A stretch of 64,000 bases of DNA from Paraburkholderia gardini (GCF_907164575.1 NZ_CAJQYY010000007.1:1-64000); one strand, 5' to 3'; counted from the first letter of the stretch, positions 46,263 to 56,832 are shown. The notes: generated from the sequence alone by a model not told the origin. Program-made: numbers and translations.

Positions 46263-49200
46263 TCAGGCGTCCTTCAACACGATCAGAAGATCCTTGGCGG
46301 CAACACGGTCGCCGGCCTGCACCCGCACCTCGGCGATTTCACAATCGCGCTCGGCTGCGATGTGCGTTTCCATTTTCATCGCCTCCAGCGCGAGCAGCGT
46401 GCTGCCGGCGCTCACGCGCTGGCCCGGCTGCACGGCGACCGTAACCACCGAGCCCGGCATCGGCGCGGCCACGTGTAATGGATTCGACGGGTCCGCGGCG
46501 GCCCGGCGCTCGCGAACGGCTCCGGTCTGCACCGTAGTGCGCCGCCTGACCTGGGTGGTCCGCGACTGGCCGTTCAGTTCGAACTGCACCTTGACCATGC
46601 CGTCTTCGGCATCGGCGTGCTGCCCCTGCAGCGTGACCAGCAAGGTCTTGCCCGGGTCGATATCGATCGCCGCTTCTTCCTGCGGTTGCAGGCCATACAG
46701 GAAGGCAGGCGTCGGCACTATGGAGGTATCGCTGTACGTCCGCAGGTGCTCGAAGTACTCGATCGCCTGCTTCGGATACATCAGGTACGACGCGAGCTGG
46801 CGGTCGTCGAGCGGCTGCCAGCACGCGGCTTCGCCATCGGCCCGCGCTGCTTCGAGATCGACAGGCGGAATCTGGTCCCCCGGCCGGTAAGGCGCGGGTG
46901 GCTCGGCCTTGAGCGCCTTGCGCGACAGGTCTGCCGGAAAGCCATCTGGCGGGAAGCCCAGTTCGCCCCTGAAAAGCGAGACAACCGATTCGGGAAAAGC
47001 GATTTCTTTGGCGGGGTTGCATACGTCGGCCGCCGACAGGTCGTTGGCGACCATCACCAGCGCCATGTCGCCGACCACCTTCGAGGTCGGCGTGACCTTC
47101 ACGATGTCGCCGAACATCCGGTTGACGTCGGCATAGGCGCGGGAGACCTCCGTCCAGCGATGCTCGATGCCAAGCGAGCGCGCCTGCTCGCGCAGGTTCG
47201 TGTACTGGCCACCTGGCATCTCGTGCCGGTACACATCGGCCGTGCCGGCGCGGATCTCCGATTCGAACGGCGCGTAGTAGCGGCGCACGCCCTCCCAGTA
47301 CATCGACGCCTCGTGCATCCGTTCGAGGTCCAGGCCCGGGTCGCGCTCGCTGCCTGACAGGGCAGCGGCGATACTGGACAGATTGGGTTGGGACGTCAGT
47401 CCGCTCATGGCGTCCAGTGCGCCGTCGACCGCGTCGCAGCCCGCGCCGATCGCGGCCAGCACCGAGGCGGCGGAAATTCCGCTGGTATCGTGCGTGTGAA
47501 AGTGGACGGGCGGGCCGGTTTCTTCCTTGAGCGCCTTCACGAGCGCGGCCGCGGCCTGGGGCCGGCAGATGCCGGCCATGTCCTTGATACCCAGCACGTG
47601 CACGCCTGCGCGCTGAAGCTCGCGGGCAATGCCTACGTAGTACTTGAGGTCGTACTTCGCGCGCGAGGGGTCGAAGAGGTCGCCTGTGTAGCAGATCGCG
47701 CCCTCGCACAGCGCGCCGCTCTCGCATACCGCGTCGATCGCCACGCGCATGTTGCGCACCCAGTTGAGCGAGTCGAACACCCTGAAAACGTCGACGCCCG
47801 CGCTGGCCGACTGCTGGACAAAGAAGCGCACCACGTTGTCCGCGTAGTTTGTATAGCCGACCGCGTTCGAGCCGCGCAACAGCATCTGGAAGAGAATGTT
47901 GGGCACGCGTTCGCGCAGTTGCGCGAGACGCTCCCATGGGTCCTCCTTCAGAAAGCGCAGTGCGACGTCGAAGGTCGCCCCGCCCCAGCACTCGAGTGAG
48001 AACAGCTGTGACAGCTCGCGCGCGTAGAACGGCGCGACCGGCAGCATGTCGGCGGTGCGCATGCGGGTGGCGAAGAGGGACTGGTGCGCATCGCGCATCG
48101 TGGTGTCGGTCAGCAGCACCTGCTTCTGGTCCAGCATCCACTGTGAGAATTTCTCCGCGCCCAGCTCGCGCAGCCGGTCCCGTGTACCGGCGGGGACCGG
48201 CCCGCTGCTGTCGACGCGTGGCAAAACAGGTTTCGCCAGCGGCAACGCGGGCAGCGTCCGTCCGACCAGTTCCGCGTGCCCGTTGACAGTCACTTCACCC
48301 AGATATCGCAGCAGCTTCGAGGCGCGGTCACGGCGCTTCGTGAAGGCCAGCAGTTCGGGCGTCGTATCGATGAAACGGGTGGTGAGCTCGCCGCGGCCAA
48401 ACGCCGGGTAATTGATGACGTTCTCGAGGAACTGGAGGTTCGAAGCCACGCCGCGGATACGGAACTCGCGCAATGCCCGGTCCATGCGGCGGATCGATTC
48501 AACCGCGGTGGGTGCCCACGTGGTCACTTTCACCAGCAGCGAATCGTAGTAGGGCGTGATGACCGCGCCCCCGTACGCGGTGCCCGCATCGAGGCGTACA
48601 CCGAAGCCGGCGGCGCTGCGATAGGCCGTGAGCTGCCCGTAGTCGGGCAGAAAGCCGTTCTCCGGATCTTCGGTGGTGATCCGGCATTGCAGTGCGTGAC
48701 CATTGAGCGGGATCGCCGCCTGCGCGGGCACGCCGGCGGCGCGCGTGAGGATGTTGCCGGATTCGTCGGTTTCGTCGTCGGTGATGCCGATCCTGCCACC
48801 TTCGGTGATACGGATCTGCGCCTTCACGATGTCGACGCCGGTGATCATCTCCGTCACCGTGTGCTCGACCTGAATGCGGGGATTGACCTCGATGAAATAG
48901 AACAGGCCGGAGTCGGCGTCCATCAGGAATTCAACGGTGCCCGCATGGCTGTAGCCCACCGCGCGCATCAGGCGCAACGCGGACTCGCACAGATTTGCGC
49001 GGGTGGCGGCGTCCAGGTAGGGTGCAGGGGCACGTTCGACGACCTTCTGGTTGCGTCGCTGAACCGTGCAGTCTCGCTCGTACAGATGGACGAGGTTGCC
49101 ATGCGTGTCGCCCAGCACCTGCACCTCGACATGGCGCGCGTGACGCACGAGCTTTTCAACGTACACCTCGTCATTGCCGAAAGCCGCAAGCGCTTCGCGC

Positions 49201-49769
49201 CGGGCAGCAGGCAGCGCGGTTTCGAGATCCTGTTCGCGTTCGAGCACCCGCATGCCGCGCCCGCCGCCGCCCCAGCTTGCCTTCAGCATCAGCGGAAAGC
49301 CCACGCCCGCGGCAAGACGCCTGCACTTGTCCAGATCTTGCGGAAGCGGTGCAGTGGCGGGCATGACCGGCACGCCGGCCGCGATCGCCGCATTGCGCGC
49401 GGCGACCTTGTTGCCGAGCGTGCGCATAACCGCGGGCGACGGACCCATCCACCGGATGCCGGCATCGATGACGGCCTGCGCGAAATCGGGATTCTCGGAG
49501 AGAAAGCCGTACCCGGGATGGATCGCGTCGACGTTGGCCTTGCGGGCCACACGCAGGATGTCCTCGAAATCCAGATAGGCTGCAAGTGGCTTCTTGCCTT
49601 CGCCGACCAGATAGCTTTCGTCAGCCTTGAAGCGGTGCAGCGCGAGCCGGTCTTCCTTTGAGTAGATCGCCACGGTGCGAATGTTCATCTCGGCGGCCGC
49701 GCGCATCACCCGGATCGCGATCTCGGACCGGTTGGCAATCAGCAATGAACGGATCGGTGAAAAGGCCAT
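46263..49769 (-). CDS. pyc: pyruvate carboxylase
   Basis: 1168 residues, single-chain type. Biotin carboxylase (1-450): KADESYLVGEGKKPLAAYLD, KASWGGGGRGMRVLE and FFIEVNPRIQVEH-like region. Carboxyltransferase (about 530-830): DTTMRDAHQSLFATRMRT and HFHTHDTSGISAASV. The C-terminal biotin carrier domain has the lysine in EAMKMETHIA (K1132). It makes oxaloacetate from pyruvate. The start ATG 49769 lacks a strong ribosome binding site. It heads a minus-strand set with phaJ and phaC, an uncommon grouping. Confidence 0.95.
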   Translation of the reverse strand: MAFSPIRSLLIANRSEIAIRVMRAAAEMNIRTVAIYSKEDRLALHRFKADESYLVGEGKKPLAAYLDFEDILRVARKANVDAIHPGYGFLSENPDFAQAVIDAGIRWMGPSPAVMRTLGNKVAARNAAIAAGVPVMPATAPLPQDLDKCRRLAAGVGFPLMLKASWGGGGRGMRVLEREQDLETALPAARREALAAFGNDEVYVEKLVRHARHVEVQVLGDTHGNLVHLYERDCTVQRRNQKVVERAPAPYLDAATRANLCESALRLMRAVGYSHAGTVEFLMDADSGLFYFIEVNPRIQVEHTVTEMITGVDIVKAQIRITEGGRIGITDDETDESGNILTRAAGVPAQAAIPLNGHALQCRITTEDPENGFLPDYGQLTAYRSAAGFGVRLDAGTAYGGAVITPYYDSLLVKVTTWAPTAVESIRRMDRALREFRIRGVASNLQFLENVINYPAFGRGELTTRFIDTTPELLAFTKRRDRASKLLRYLGEVTVNGHAELVGRTLPALPLAKPVLPRVDSSGPVPAGTRDRLRELGAEKFSQWMLDQKQVLLTDTTMRDAHQSLFATRMRTADMLPVAPFYARELSQLFSLECWGGATFDVALRFLKEDPWERLAQLRERVPNILFQMLLRGSNAVGYTNYADNVVRFFVQQSASAGVDVFRVFDSLNWVRNMRVAIDAVCESGALCEGAICYTGDLFDPSRAKYDLKYYVGIARELQRAGVHVLGIKDMAGICRPQAAAALVKALKEETGPPVHFHTHDTSGISAASVLAAIGAGCDAVDGALDAMSGLTSQPNLSSIAAALSGSERDPGLDLERMHEASMYWEGVRRYYAPFESEIRAGTADVYRHEMPGGQYTNLREQARSLGIEHRWTEVSRAYADVNRMFGDIVKVTPTSKVVGDMALVMVANDLSAADVCNPAKEIAFPESVVSLFRGELGFPPDGFPADLSRKALKAEPPAPYRPGDQIPPVDLEAARADGEAACWQPLDDRQLASYLMYPKQAIEYFEHLRTYSDTSIVPTPAFLYGLQPQEEAAIDIDPGKTLLVTLQGQHADAEDGMVKVQFELNGQSRTTQVRRRTTVQTGAVRERRAAADPSNPLHVAAPMPGSVVTVAVQPGQRVSAGSTLLALEAMKMETHIAAERDCEIAEVRVQAGDRVAAKDLLIVLKDA

Positions 49770-50524
49770 GATGGAGTTGTCTCATCTCTCGGATAACGGA
49801 CCAGCCACGCACCAGAAAAGGGCTGGAAACTGATAGTGCTTCACACTTCCGCAAACAGGCGGGCCTGACACGCGGGCTCAGGAACGCTCGAAGAAAGGGG
49901 CGTGTGAATTCATCCAGTCATAGTGAGCCGTATCGCGCGCCCACGCCCAGTTCGTTGTGGCTTGAGCCCGGTCCTTCGCACATCGCCCGTTTTGCGTCGC
50001 GTCGGTCCGGTCATGGTGGGAGCCGGCTGCCGCGACGGGCCGGGTGTCTACGTCTTTTCGTTCAGTGTGAGTCATCGCCGTATAAAGGATAGATGGGTTT
50101 ATTGGTGACAGCCTGTGCCGCGTGGCCGATGAGTCAAGGCGATAAAGCGTGTACGCGAGTGCGCGTGCCGAAGTGAGGTTAAGCAAGTGCAAGGATTGGG
50201 CCATGTGCGTCTGATTTCTGTAAGTAATTGATTGTTCGAGGGATCTCGCGGCGGCGCGGACACCTTTGATTTCGGAAATGAAATCCGCTGTTTCAGGTCT
50301 GGTAGATTGATTCGGGGCGCGGAGGGAGTGATTGATGCCGGTTTTGGGCACATGCATAGCCCGGTGTCCGATTCCTCCTGTTCCTTTCAATATGGTTGAT
50401 AAATCAACGTTTCAGTAAGCATCCTTGTCGACGGGGTTCGACACGATCGGTAGATGGAGGCTTTACCCCGATCACGAATTCAAACCTATAATTCCGGCAC
50501 CAAAAACAACGTGGGGGAAGTGCA
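49770..50524. other. intergenic region upstream of pyc and of the H-NS gene
   Basis: About 750 bases between divergent genes. A minus-strand frame to 49878 could encode a ~65-residue hydrophilic peptide from ATG 50075 (MTHTERKDVDTRPVAAAGSH), but no ribosome binding site precedes it and no family is recognised. AT-rich blocks around 50200-50300 and 50400-50420 are plausible promoter areas. Confidence 0.35.
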
Positions 50525-51100
50525 GTGAGGTCCTACGACGAAATCCAGGCAGAGATAAAGCGGCTGCAACAGGAGGCTGTGGAGAGCCAGAAGCGCGAGG
50601 CAGCGATCGCCAGAATTCGAATCGAAATGAAGCGCTTTGGCATTTCCGCGGACGAACTGGGCGAGCCTTCGACGCACAAGCGCGCGGCGGCTCCAAAAGC
50701 GATGGCTAACGCGAAAAGGGCGATGGCCTCGAAGCGCGCTGCGGAAACGGCGATTACCACCGACGAGTCACCGGCAGTCAGGCTTCTCAGGCGTGCGGGT
50801 GTCGATTTCAGCCGCCCGGGTGCGAAAGAAATCAAGCCACCCAGGAAGACGAGGCCAGCGGAGAAGGTGAAGGCGGCCCCGGTTGCAAAGCTGCCGCCGA
50901 GGTATCGCGACCCCAAGACCGGCGCCACCTGGAGCGGCCACGCGCGCGCGCCGGCGTGGATCAAGGACGCGAAAGATCGCTCGGTCTATCTCATCGATCA
51001 CCCCGGAGTACCTGCCGCACGAAAACAGGCGACGACGCAGGAACGCGTTGCCAGGGCGGCTCTCACATCGAAGGACCCGGCTCGAAAGGCTGCTTCCTGA
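50525..51100 (+). CDS. H-NS family DNA-binding protein
   Basis: 191 residues from a GTG start preceded by GGGGGAA. The N-terminus is a coiled coil for oligomerisation (YDEIQAEIKRLQQEAVESQK). A long basic, alanine/lysine-rich linker follows. The C-terminal H-NS domain holds the DNA-binding loop (YRDPKTGATWSGHARAPAWI). These proteins bind AT-rich DNA and silence acquired genes. The linker is longer than in typical ~100-residue Burkholderia H-NS proteins. It is monocistronic. Confidence 0.88.
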   Translation: MRSYDEIQAEIKRLQQEAVESQKREAAIARIRIEMKRFGISADELGEPSTHKRAAAPKAMANAKRAMASKRAAETAITTDESPAVRLLRRAGVDFSRPGAKEIKPPRKTRPAEKVKAAPVAKLPPRYRDPKTGATWSGHARAPAWIKDAKDRSVYLIDHPGVPAARKQATTQERVARAALTSKDPARKAAS

Positions 51101-51396
51101 CGGCAATGGAAGGGCAGAAGCGGGGCCTCGCCAGCCCGTTCTGACTGTACCTCTCCACATCCCCCCGCTTGTAAGGTGCAAAAAGTACGAAAGATGCTGC
51201 AGTGTCGATAAGGTTGAGATAGCAAGCAAAATGGTTGTTATATCAACTTGTGGAATTCCCCTATACAGCGTCTGCGGATGATTTCCGTTAAATGTCACGA
51301 AGAGGCGCGCGGTTCGCCGCCCGGACGCAGGGGGTCGCTGATCGTGTCGCCGTCAGCGACCCTGGCCCTGTCTAGCGGAATTTCAGGAGTCGATAC

Positions 51397-52899
51397 ATGC
51401 AAGGTAGTCTCACAGGCGCAGCCAGCGCCGGGCCGCAAGTCCACGTCAGCGCGCGGCGCTCGAACCCGACCTCGGGGGGCGGTACGGCAAGTGTCAACAG
51501 TCCTCTTGCGGCCGCCCGGGAACGCGCGGACCGCGCCTGTGCGGTCGTCAACTGGATCATGCTGGCGGGTTCGCTTGGTATCGGGTGGCACTTCGACAAC
51601 CTCAGGCCGGCCTGGGTAGTCGGGCTGCCATTCGCGCTTTTATCGACTGCCCTCGCGTTTGCCATGCCCGGACATCGGGCTACCCGGCTGGTTTCCGCGA
51701 TTACCTTCATGGGCGGCGCGGCCGTGATGATCGACATCGGGAAAGGGCAGGATGAGTTTCACTTCATGGTGTTCATCCTGCTGTCGTTGCTGCTCGCTTA
51801 CCGCGACGTTCGGGTCATTCTGCTCGCCACGGGATTCATATCCGTGCAGCAACTCGCATTCAACTATTTCCAGGCCTGGGGTTGGGACGCGAGTGCGTTC
51901 CCGCGGACAGGGCTTGATGTGGTGGCGCAGCATTGGGCCTTTCTATGGCTCCAGACGCTGTTTCTCGCGGCCATCTCCGTGCGCCAGGAGCGTGACGCGC
52001 GGATCGCGGGCGAGCTCGAAATGATGGCTCAGGGCATTGGGCGCGAGTCTGGCTACATTACGCTGAGTGAGTGTCCGGTCCGCCCTGTTAGCGGCGTGGG
52101 CTGCTCCTTTCACTCGACGCTCGGGATGGTTCGCAAGACGCTGCTGCAGGTGCGTAATAGCGCCCGCGAAGTCGCGGAGGCGGTCGCCAGCATCAGCGAG
52201 CGCAATGCGATCCTTTCGGAGCGTACCGACCAGCAACGATCCTCCCTCGAAGGCATCGTCGCGGCCATGGAGCAACTGAAGCAAAGTGTCCACGAGAACG
52301 CAGACCACGCGAGCTCCGCGCGTGCGCTCGCGGGTTCGGCGAGCGAAGTCGCAACCGAAGGGCGCGCGGCGATCGATGCCGTGATTGACACCATGGGCGA
52401 GATTTACCGCTCGTGCGAACGCATCACGGACATCATCGGCGTGATCGACGGCATCGCGTTTCAGACGAATATCCTCGCGCTTAACGCTTCCGTCGAGGCC
52501 GCCCGCGCCGGGGAGCAGGGGCGCGGGTTTGCGGTGGTGGCGGCAGAAGTACGTGTTCTGGCGCAGCGCAGTGCAGCCGCCGCCAAGGAGATCCGTGCAC
52601 TCATCGGCGAATCCGTCCATCGTGCCCGGACCGGCAACACGCTCGTCGAAAGCGCGGGCAACACGATCGCGGGAATACTGGAAAGTGTCACGCGTCTGAC
52701 TACCATCGTTCACGAGATGGCGCAGGCGACCGACGCCCAGCGTGCGGGCATCGACCAGGTGGGCGACAATATTGCCGGCATCGACGAAGCGACCCGCGAA
52801 AATGCGGCGCACGTTGCGGCCACTGTCGAGCAGGTGAAATTGCAGCACCAGCAGACCGGGTTGCTGACAAGCACGGTAAAGATCTTTCGACTGGACTGA
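51397..52899 (+). CDS. methyl-accepting chemotaxis protein with membrane-embedded sensor
   Basis: 500 residues. About six hydrophobic segments lie between residues 48 and 195 ([61 protein letters not shown] and others) with no large periplasmic ligand domain and no evident HAMP. The cytoplasmic signalling hairpin has the conserved tip [32 protein letters not shown]. It should report to CheA/CheW. AGGAG lies seven bases before ATG 51397. The ligand is unknown; the sensor may respond to membrane or energy state. The adjoining region 51101-51396 contains no gene. Confidence 0.88.
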   Translation: MQGSLTGAASAGPQVHVSARRSNPTSGGGTASVNSPLAAARERADRACAVVNWIMLAGSLGIGWHFDNLRPAWVVGLPFALLSTALAFAMPGHRATRLVSAITFMGGAAVMIDIGKGQDEFHFMVFILLSLLLAYRDVRVILLATGFISVQQLAFNYFQAWGWDASAFPRTGLDVVAQHWAFLWLQTLFLAAISVRQERDARIAGELEMMAQGIGRESGYITLSECPVRPVSGVGCSFHSTLGMVRKTLLQVRNSAREVAEAVASISERNAILSERTDQQRSSLEGIVAAMEQLKQSVHENADHASSARALAGSASEVATEGRAAIDAVIDTMGEIYRSCERITDIIGVIDGIAFQTNILALNASVEAARAGEQGRGFAVVAAEVRVLAQRSAAAAKEIRALIGESVHRARTGNTLVESAGNTIAGILESVTRLTTIVHEMAQATDAQRAGIDQVGDNIAGIDEATRENAAHVAATVEQVKLQHQQTGLLTSTVKIFRLD

Positions 52900-52996
52900 G
52901 CCAGCGGACACAGGCTCGCGCGCAGCTAAAACAGGCGCGAATGCGATCGGTGCTGCGGCAAGCAGGCCCTTTCAGGGGAGGTATGACCTGAGAGAA

Positions 52997-54004
52997 CTAC
53001 GGGCTGCTTCTATGACGATTGCGCCATTCACGGGGCGTCATCTGGAAGCGCCCCTGGAACCAGACCGTGAACGACCCCTGGTTGGTGTAGCCCAGCAGGG
53101 CGGCGACCCGGCCGATCGGGTAGCGTGGGTTAAGGAGGTAGCGCACGGCGAGGTCACGCCGCACTTCTTCAACGATGCCCGAGAAACTGGAACCGGTCGA
53201 ATCGAGCTGGCGCTGCAGCGTGCGCACTGTCAGGTTCACCTGCCGCGCCACCAGTTCGATCGAGGCCTGGCCAAGAGGCAACAGCAGATAAATCGCCTTG
53301 CGCACCTCCAGCGCAATCGAATCGGCCGCCATCGCGTTGAGCGGATTGGCGAGGTTTTCCGCGTAGCGGACCAGTACGGGGTCGGCATTCGGATTCGGAA
53401 AATCCAGATCTTCCGCCGCACAGACGAAGCCGTTGAAATCGCTTTCAAACGTGATCGGGCATCCGAAAAACCGGCGGTGGAAAACGAGGTCACCGGGAGC
53501 CAGATGCGTGAAGTGCACACTGTGCGGTTTCCAGTGGGCGCCGAGAAGCGCGCTGGAATGACGGGAGAGCACGCCCACTGCCAGCTCCATCGCCTGCACT
53601 GTCCGCGTACCTGGTTCTGCAATGAGTTCTTCGCGGATCGTCACCGTATCGCCGGTCGTTTCGACGTGAATACCCAGCGCTTCATTAAGCAGATGTCGAT
53701 ATTGGGCAGCGGCCAGCAGTACGTCGCGTAGCGTGCGCTTGTGGGCAAGCAGAATGTTGACAACTCCACTACCGAACTGCTGGCGCGTTTGTGCAATCTG
53801 CAGCCCGAGTGTCGGACACGACGCCCTTTCCGCCGTTATTTCCAGCAGCCGGCAGGCGCCGTCTGCCGGAATCCGGTCATCGGGATTCGCCAGCGCCACC
53901 GCGTCGAGACCTACTTCCTGGACAAGCTCATAGGGATTGAGGCCGAGCCGCCGCGTCACGTCGAAATAGCCGTGCATCGACGACGATCTCACCATGGTTT
54001 GCAT
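52997..54004 (-). CDS. AraC-family transcriptional regulator
   Basis: 335 residues from ATG 54004, which has AAGGAA eight bases upstream (the frame is open to 54082). The N-terminal domain resembles the arabinose-binding-like regulatory domain of OruR/ArgR-type AraC proteins (SSSMHGYFDVTRRLGLNPYE). The C-terminus has two helix-turn-helix units (SIELVARQVNLTVRTLQRQL; PIGRVAALLGYTNQGSFTVW). It is transcribed divergently from the BKACE operon with a 209-base gap, so it very probably controls that operon. Confidence 0.88.
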   Translation of the reverse strand: MQTMVRSSSMHGYFDVTRRLGLNPYELVQEVGLDAVALANPDDRIPADGACRLLEITAERASCPTLGLQIAQTRQQFGSGVVNILLAHKRTLRDVLLAAAQYRHLLNEALGIHVETTGDTVTIREELIAEPGTRTVQAMELAVGVLSRHSSALLGAHWKPHSVHFTHLAPGDLVFHRRFFGCPITFESDFNGFVCAAEDLDFPNPNADPVLVRYAENLANPLNAMAADSIALEVRKAIYLLLPLGQASIELVARQVNLTVRTLQRQLDSTGSSFSGIVEEVRRDLAVRYLLNPRYPIGRVAALLGYTNQGSFTVWFQGRFQMTPREWRNRHRSSP

Positions 54005-54213
54005 CTGATTTCGTTCCTTTTCTGGCCGGAGCGCGGCCCGTATGCGCAGCACTGGTGTTAACGCCTGGTGTCGTTGAATCATAAAACAATGTCACCAAAA
54101 ACGAAAACTGCATTGCCGGATTGCCGTATCTTCGCCGGACTGATTCATTTTCCGTCGCGTCCAGGATTGCTCTGGCGCGGAGGTGGAAAGTCCAACCATA
54201 TCTGGAGAACACG

Positions 54214-55269
54214 ATGCAATTTCTCGACGACTCGCTGCACCCCGAAAATCAGGAAAAGGTAGTCATCACCGTCGCACCGTACGGTCCGGAATGGATGCCC
54301 CAGGATTTCCCTGAAGACATTCCGGTGACGATGGAAGAGCAGATTCAAAAGGCTGTGGACTGCTACAACGCGGGTGCAACGGTGCTTCACCTGCACGTGC
54401 GTGAACTGGACGGCAAAGGCTCCAAGCGTCTGTCGAAGTTCAATGAACTGATTGCAGGCGTGCGTGCAGCCGTGCCGGACATGATCATCCAGGTGGGCGG
54501 CTCGATTTCGTTCGCACCGGAAGACGATGGCCAGGCCGCGAAGTGGCTGTCCGACGACACGCGTCACATGCTGGCCGATCTCGACCCGAGGCCGGACCAG
54601 GTGACCGTCGCGATCAACACCACGCAGATGAACATCATGGAACTGCTCTATCCGGAGTACCTTGAAGGCACTTCGCTTGCGAATCCGCTTCTCCATGCCG
54701 CATATAGTGAAATGACCGTGCCGGCCGGCCCGGCGTGGGTGGAAGAGCATCTGCGCCGCCTGCAGGCCTCGGGCATCCAGCCGCACTTCCAGCTCACCGG
54801 CATCCATGCGCTCGAAACGCTCGATCGCCTCGTGCGCAAGGGCGTCTACAAGGGTCCGCTGAACCTGACGTGGATTGGCATCGGCGGTGGCTTCGACGGC
54901 CCGAACCCGCACAACTTCTTCAACTTCGTGCACCGTGCGCCGGATGGCGGCACGCTCACGGCCGAGTCGCTGCTGAAGAACGTGCTGCCGTTCAACATGA
55001 TGGCGATGGCGATGGGTCTGCATCCGCGCTGCGGCATCGAGGACACGATCATCGACCAGCACGGCAACCGGATGACTTCGGCGCAGCAGATCGAACAGTG
55101 CGTGCGTGTGGCGCGCGAACTGGGTCGTGAGATCGCGGGCGGCAAGGAAGCGCGCGCAATCTACAAGATCGGTGTGCAGTACGAGACAGTCGATGAAACG
55201 CTCGCGGCCAACGGCATGGCACCGAACCGCAAGGCTGGTGTGAAGAACCGGCCGCTGCGCGCAGCGTAA
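54214..55269 (+). CDS. beta-keto acid cleavage enzyme (BKACE, DUF849)
   Basis: 351 residues. Family members use zinc to condense a beta-keto acid with acetyl-CoA, giving acetoacetate and a new acyl-CoA. The N-terminal strand ATVLHLHVRE supplies the zinc-binding histidines. QVGGSISFAPEDDGQAAKWL, GIQPHFQLTGIHALETLDR and LTWIGIGGGFDG are BKACE core segments. GGAG upstream supports ATG 54214. It is the first gene of an eight-gene plus-strand set, so a beta-keto acid is probably formed in the pathway. The subgroup substrate is not evident. Confidence 0.88.
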   Translation: MQFLDDSLHPENQEKVVITVAPYGPEWMPQDFPEDIPVTMEEQIQKAVDCYNAGATVLHLHVRELDGKGSKRLSKFNELIAGVRAAVPDMIIQVGGSISFAPEDDGQAAKWLSDDTRHMLADLDPRPDQVTVAINTTQMNIMELLYPEYLEGTSLANPLLHAAYSEMTVPAGPAWVEEHLRRLQASGIQPHFQLTGIHALETLDRLVRKGVYKGPLNLTWIGIGGGFDGPNPHNFFNFVHRAPDGGTLTAESLLKNVLPFNMMAMAMGLHPRCGIEDTIIDQHGNRMTSAQQIEQCVRVARELGREIAGGKEARAIYKIGVQYETVDETLAANGMAPNRKAGVKNRPLRAA

Positions 55270-55384
55270 CAGGGTGGTTGAAGGAGGCTCCCGGACCCGG
55301 TTCGGGAAGCGACACACATACCGGCCCCTTTGGTCCCTTGCGGGCAAAAGGCACGAGATGCCGAGAGACGTGATGGAGACAACA

Positions 55385-56704
55385 ATGCTTTTGCAGCACG
55401 CTGAGCCCACGACGGGCGAAACTACAGTAACGAAGTCGGACATTCCAGTCTACGCGTGGGTGGTTTGCGCGCTGACGATCGGTCTGCTGCTTTCCGACTA
55501 TATGTCGCGTCAGGTATTGAACGCGGTCTTTCCGTTTATCAAGTCCGCGTGGAACCTCTCCGACACGAAGCTCGGCTCGCTTAGCAGCGTCGTCGCATTG
55601 ATGGTTGGCGTGCTGACCTTTCCGCTTTCGGTTCTGGCGGATCGCTGGGGCCGCGTCAAGAGCATCGCACTGATGGCGGCGCTGTGGAGTCTCGCGACGC
55701 TCGGCTGCGCGATCTCGACGAGTTACGGCGAGATGCTGATTGCGCGCGCTTTCGTCGGGATTGGCGAGGCGGCCTACGGCAGCGTGGGCATCGCGCTCGT
55801 CCTGAGTATTTTTCCGGCGCGCCTGCGCGCCACGCTCACGGGTACCTTCATGGCGGGCGGCGCGTTTGGCTCCGTGCTGGGCATGGCGATCGGCGGCGCC
55901 GTCGGGACCCATCTCGGATGGCGCTGGTCGTTCGGCGCCATGGCCTGCCTCGGTATCGTGCTGGTGGTCGTCTATCGTTGCGTTGTCACCGAGAAAAAGC
56001 TGGCGGCAGTGCAACCGCCGGGCGCCGCGACGAAGGGCGACCTTGACGTGCGCATGAGTTTCAGCGCGCTGGTGAAGGGACTGTTTTCCACGCGCTCCGT
56101 CGTTTGCGCCTACGTGGGCAGCGGGATTCATCTGCTCGTGCCGGCGGCCGTGTGGGCGTGGATGCCGAGCTTCCTGAACCGCTATTACGGCATGGCGCCT
56201 GGCAAGGCGGCCATGAGTGCCGCGGTGTTCGTGCTGGTAACCGGCCTTGGCATGATCGTGTGCGGCAACCTGGCCGACCGTCTCAGCAGAAAGGTTGCAA
56301 AGAGAAAGTGGATGGCCGCGATCGCGTACTGCCTGTTGTGCTGCGTGCTGCTCGGTACGGCGTTCCAGCTGCCGGGCGGCCCGGCTCAGCTCGTCCTGAT
56401 CGGTTGCGGCATGTTTTTCTGTGCTGGCGCGACGGGGCCTTCGGGCGCGATGCTAGCGAACCTTACGCCGCCGTCGATCCACGCTTCGGCATTCGCCACG
56501 CTGACACTCGCGAACAACCTGTTAGGCCTCGCCCCCGCGGCGATTCTCACGGGCATCGTCGCAGACCGCATCGGCCTGCTCGGCGCCCTGCAGCTGGTAC
56601 CGCTGGCACCGCTGCTCGCAGCTGTTGCGTTCGCTATCGGCCGTCGCAGCTACGCGCGCGATCTCGACCGTGTGAACGCACTGCGTGAGCAGGCCGGGCA
56701 CTAG
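55385..56704 (+). CDS. MFS transporter
   Basis: 439 residues, twelve predicted membrane segments. The loop 2-3 signature is FPLSVLADRWGRVKSIALMA, repeated in degenerate form as VCGNLADRLSRKVAKRKWMA. The amino-terminal YAWVVCALTIGLLLSDYMSRQVLNAV resembles aromatic-acid or organic-acid:H+ symporters. ATG 55385 has GGAG six bases upstream; ATG 55373 is a near alternative. It lies 115 bases after the BKACE gene and presumably imports the pathway's substrate. Confidence 0.88.
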   Translation: MLLQHAEPTTGETTVTKSDIPVYAWVVCALTIGLLLSDYMSRQVLNAVFPFIKSAWNLSDTKLGSLSSVVALMVGVLTFPLSVLADRWGRVKSIALMAALWSLATLGCAISTSYGEMLIARAFVGIGEAAYGSVGIALVLSIFPARLRATLTGTFMAGGAFGSVLGMAIGGAVGTHLGWRWSFGAMACLGIVLVVVYRCVVTEKKLAAVQPPGAATKGDLDVRMSFSALVKGLFSTRSVVCAYVGSGIHLLVPAAVWAWMPSFLNRYYGMAPGKAAMSAAVFVLVTGLGMIVCGNLADRLSRKVAKRKWMAAIAYCLLCCVLLGTAFQLPGGPAQLVLIGCGMFFCAGATGPSGAMLANLTPPSIHASAFATLTLANNLLGLAPAAILTGIVADRIGLLGALQLVPLAPLLAAVAFAIGRRSYARDLDRVNALREQAGH

Positions 56705-56832
56705 CCACGTCGCGCTGGAGCACGGCAGTACCCGGACGTCATGCGGTAACAGACGCCTGCGGCGGGAGGCGATGGTCCTCCGGCAGGCGTAATCCTTTTT
56801 AGCAGATCAAGAAACAACCTGGAGAACGAATC

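Noticed and set aside
46339..48141. 600-residue second frame within pyc
   Set aside because: Same-strand alternate frame of the pyruvate carboxylase gene; low-complexity R/G/A-rich translation without any domain.
49878..50075. Small minus-strand protein upstream of pyc
   Set aside because: No ribosome binding site, no family similarity, and composition close to chance; kept only as a note within the intergenic entry.
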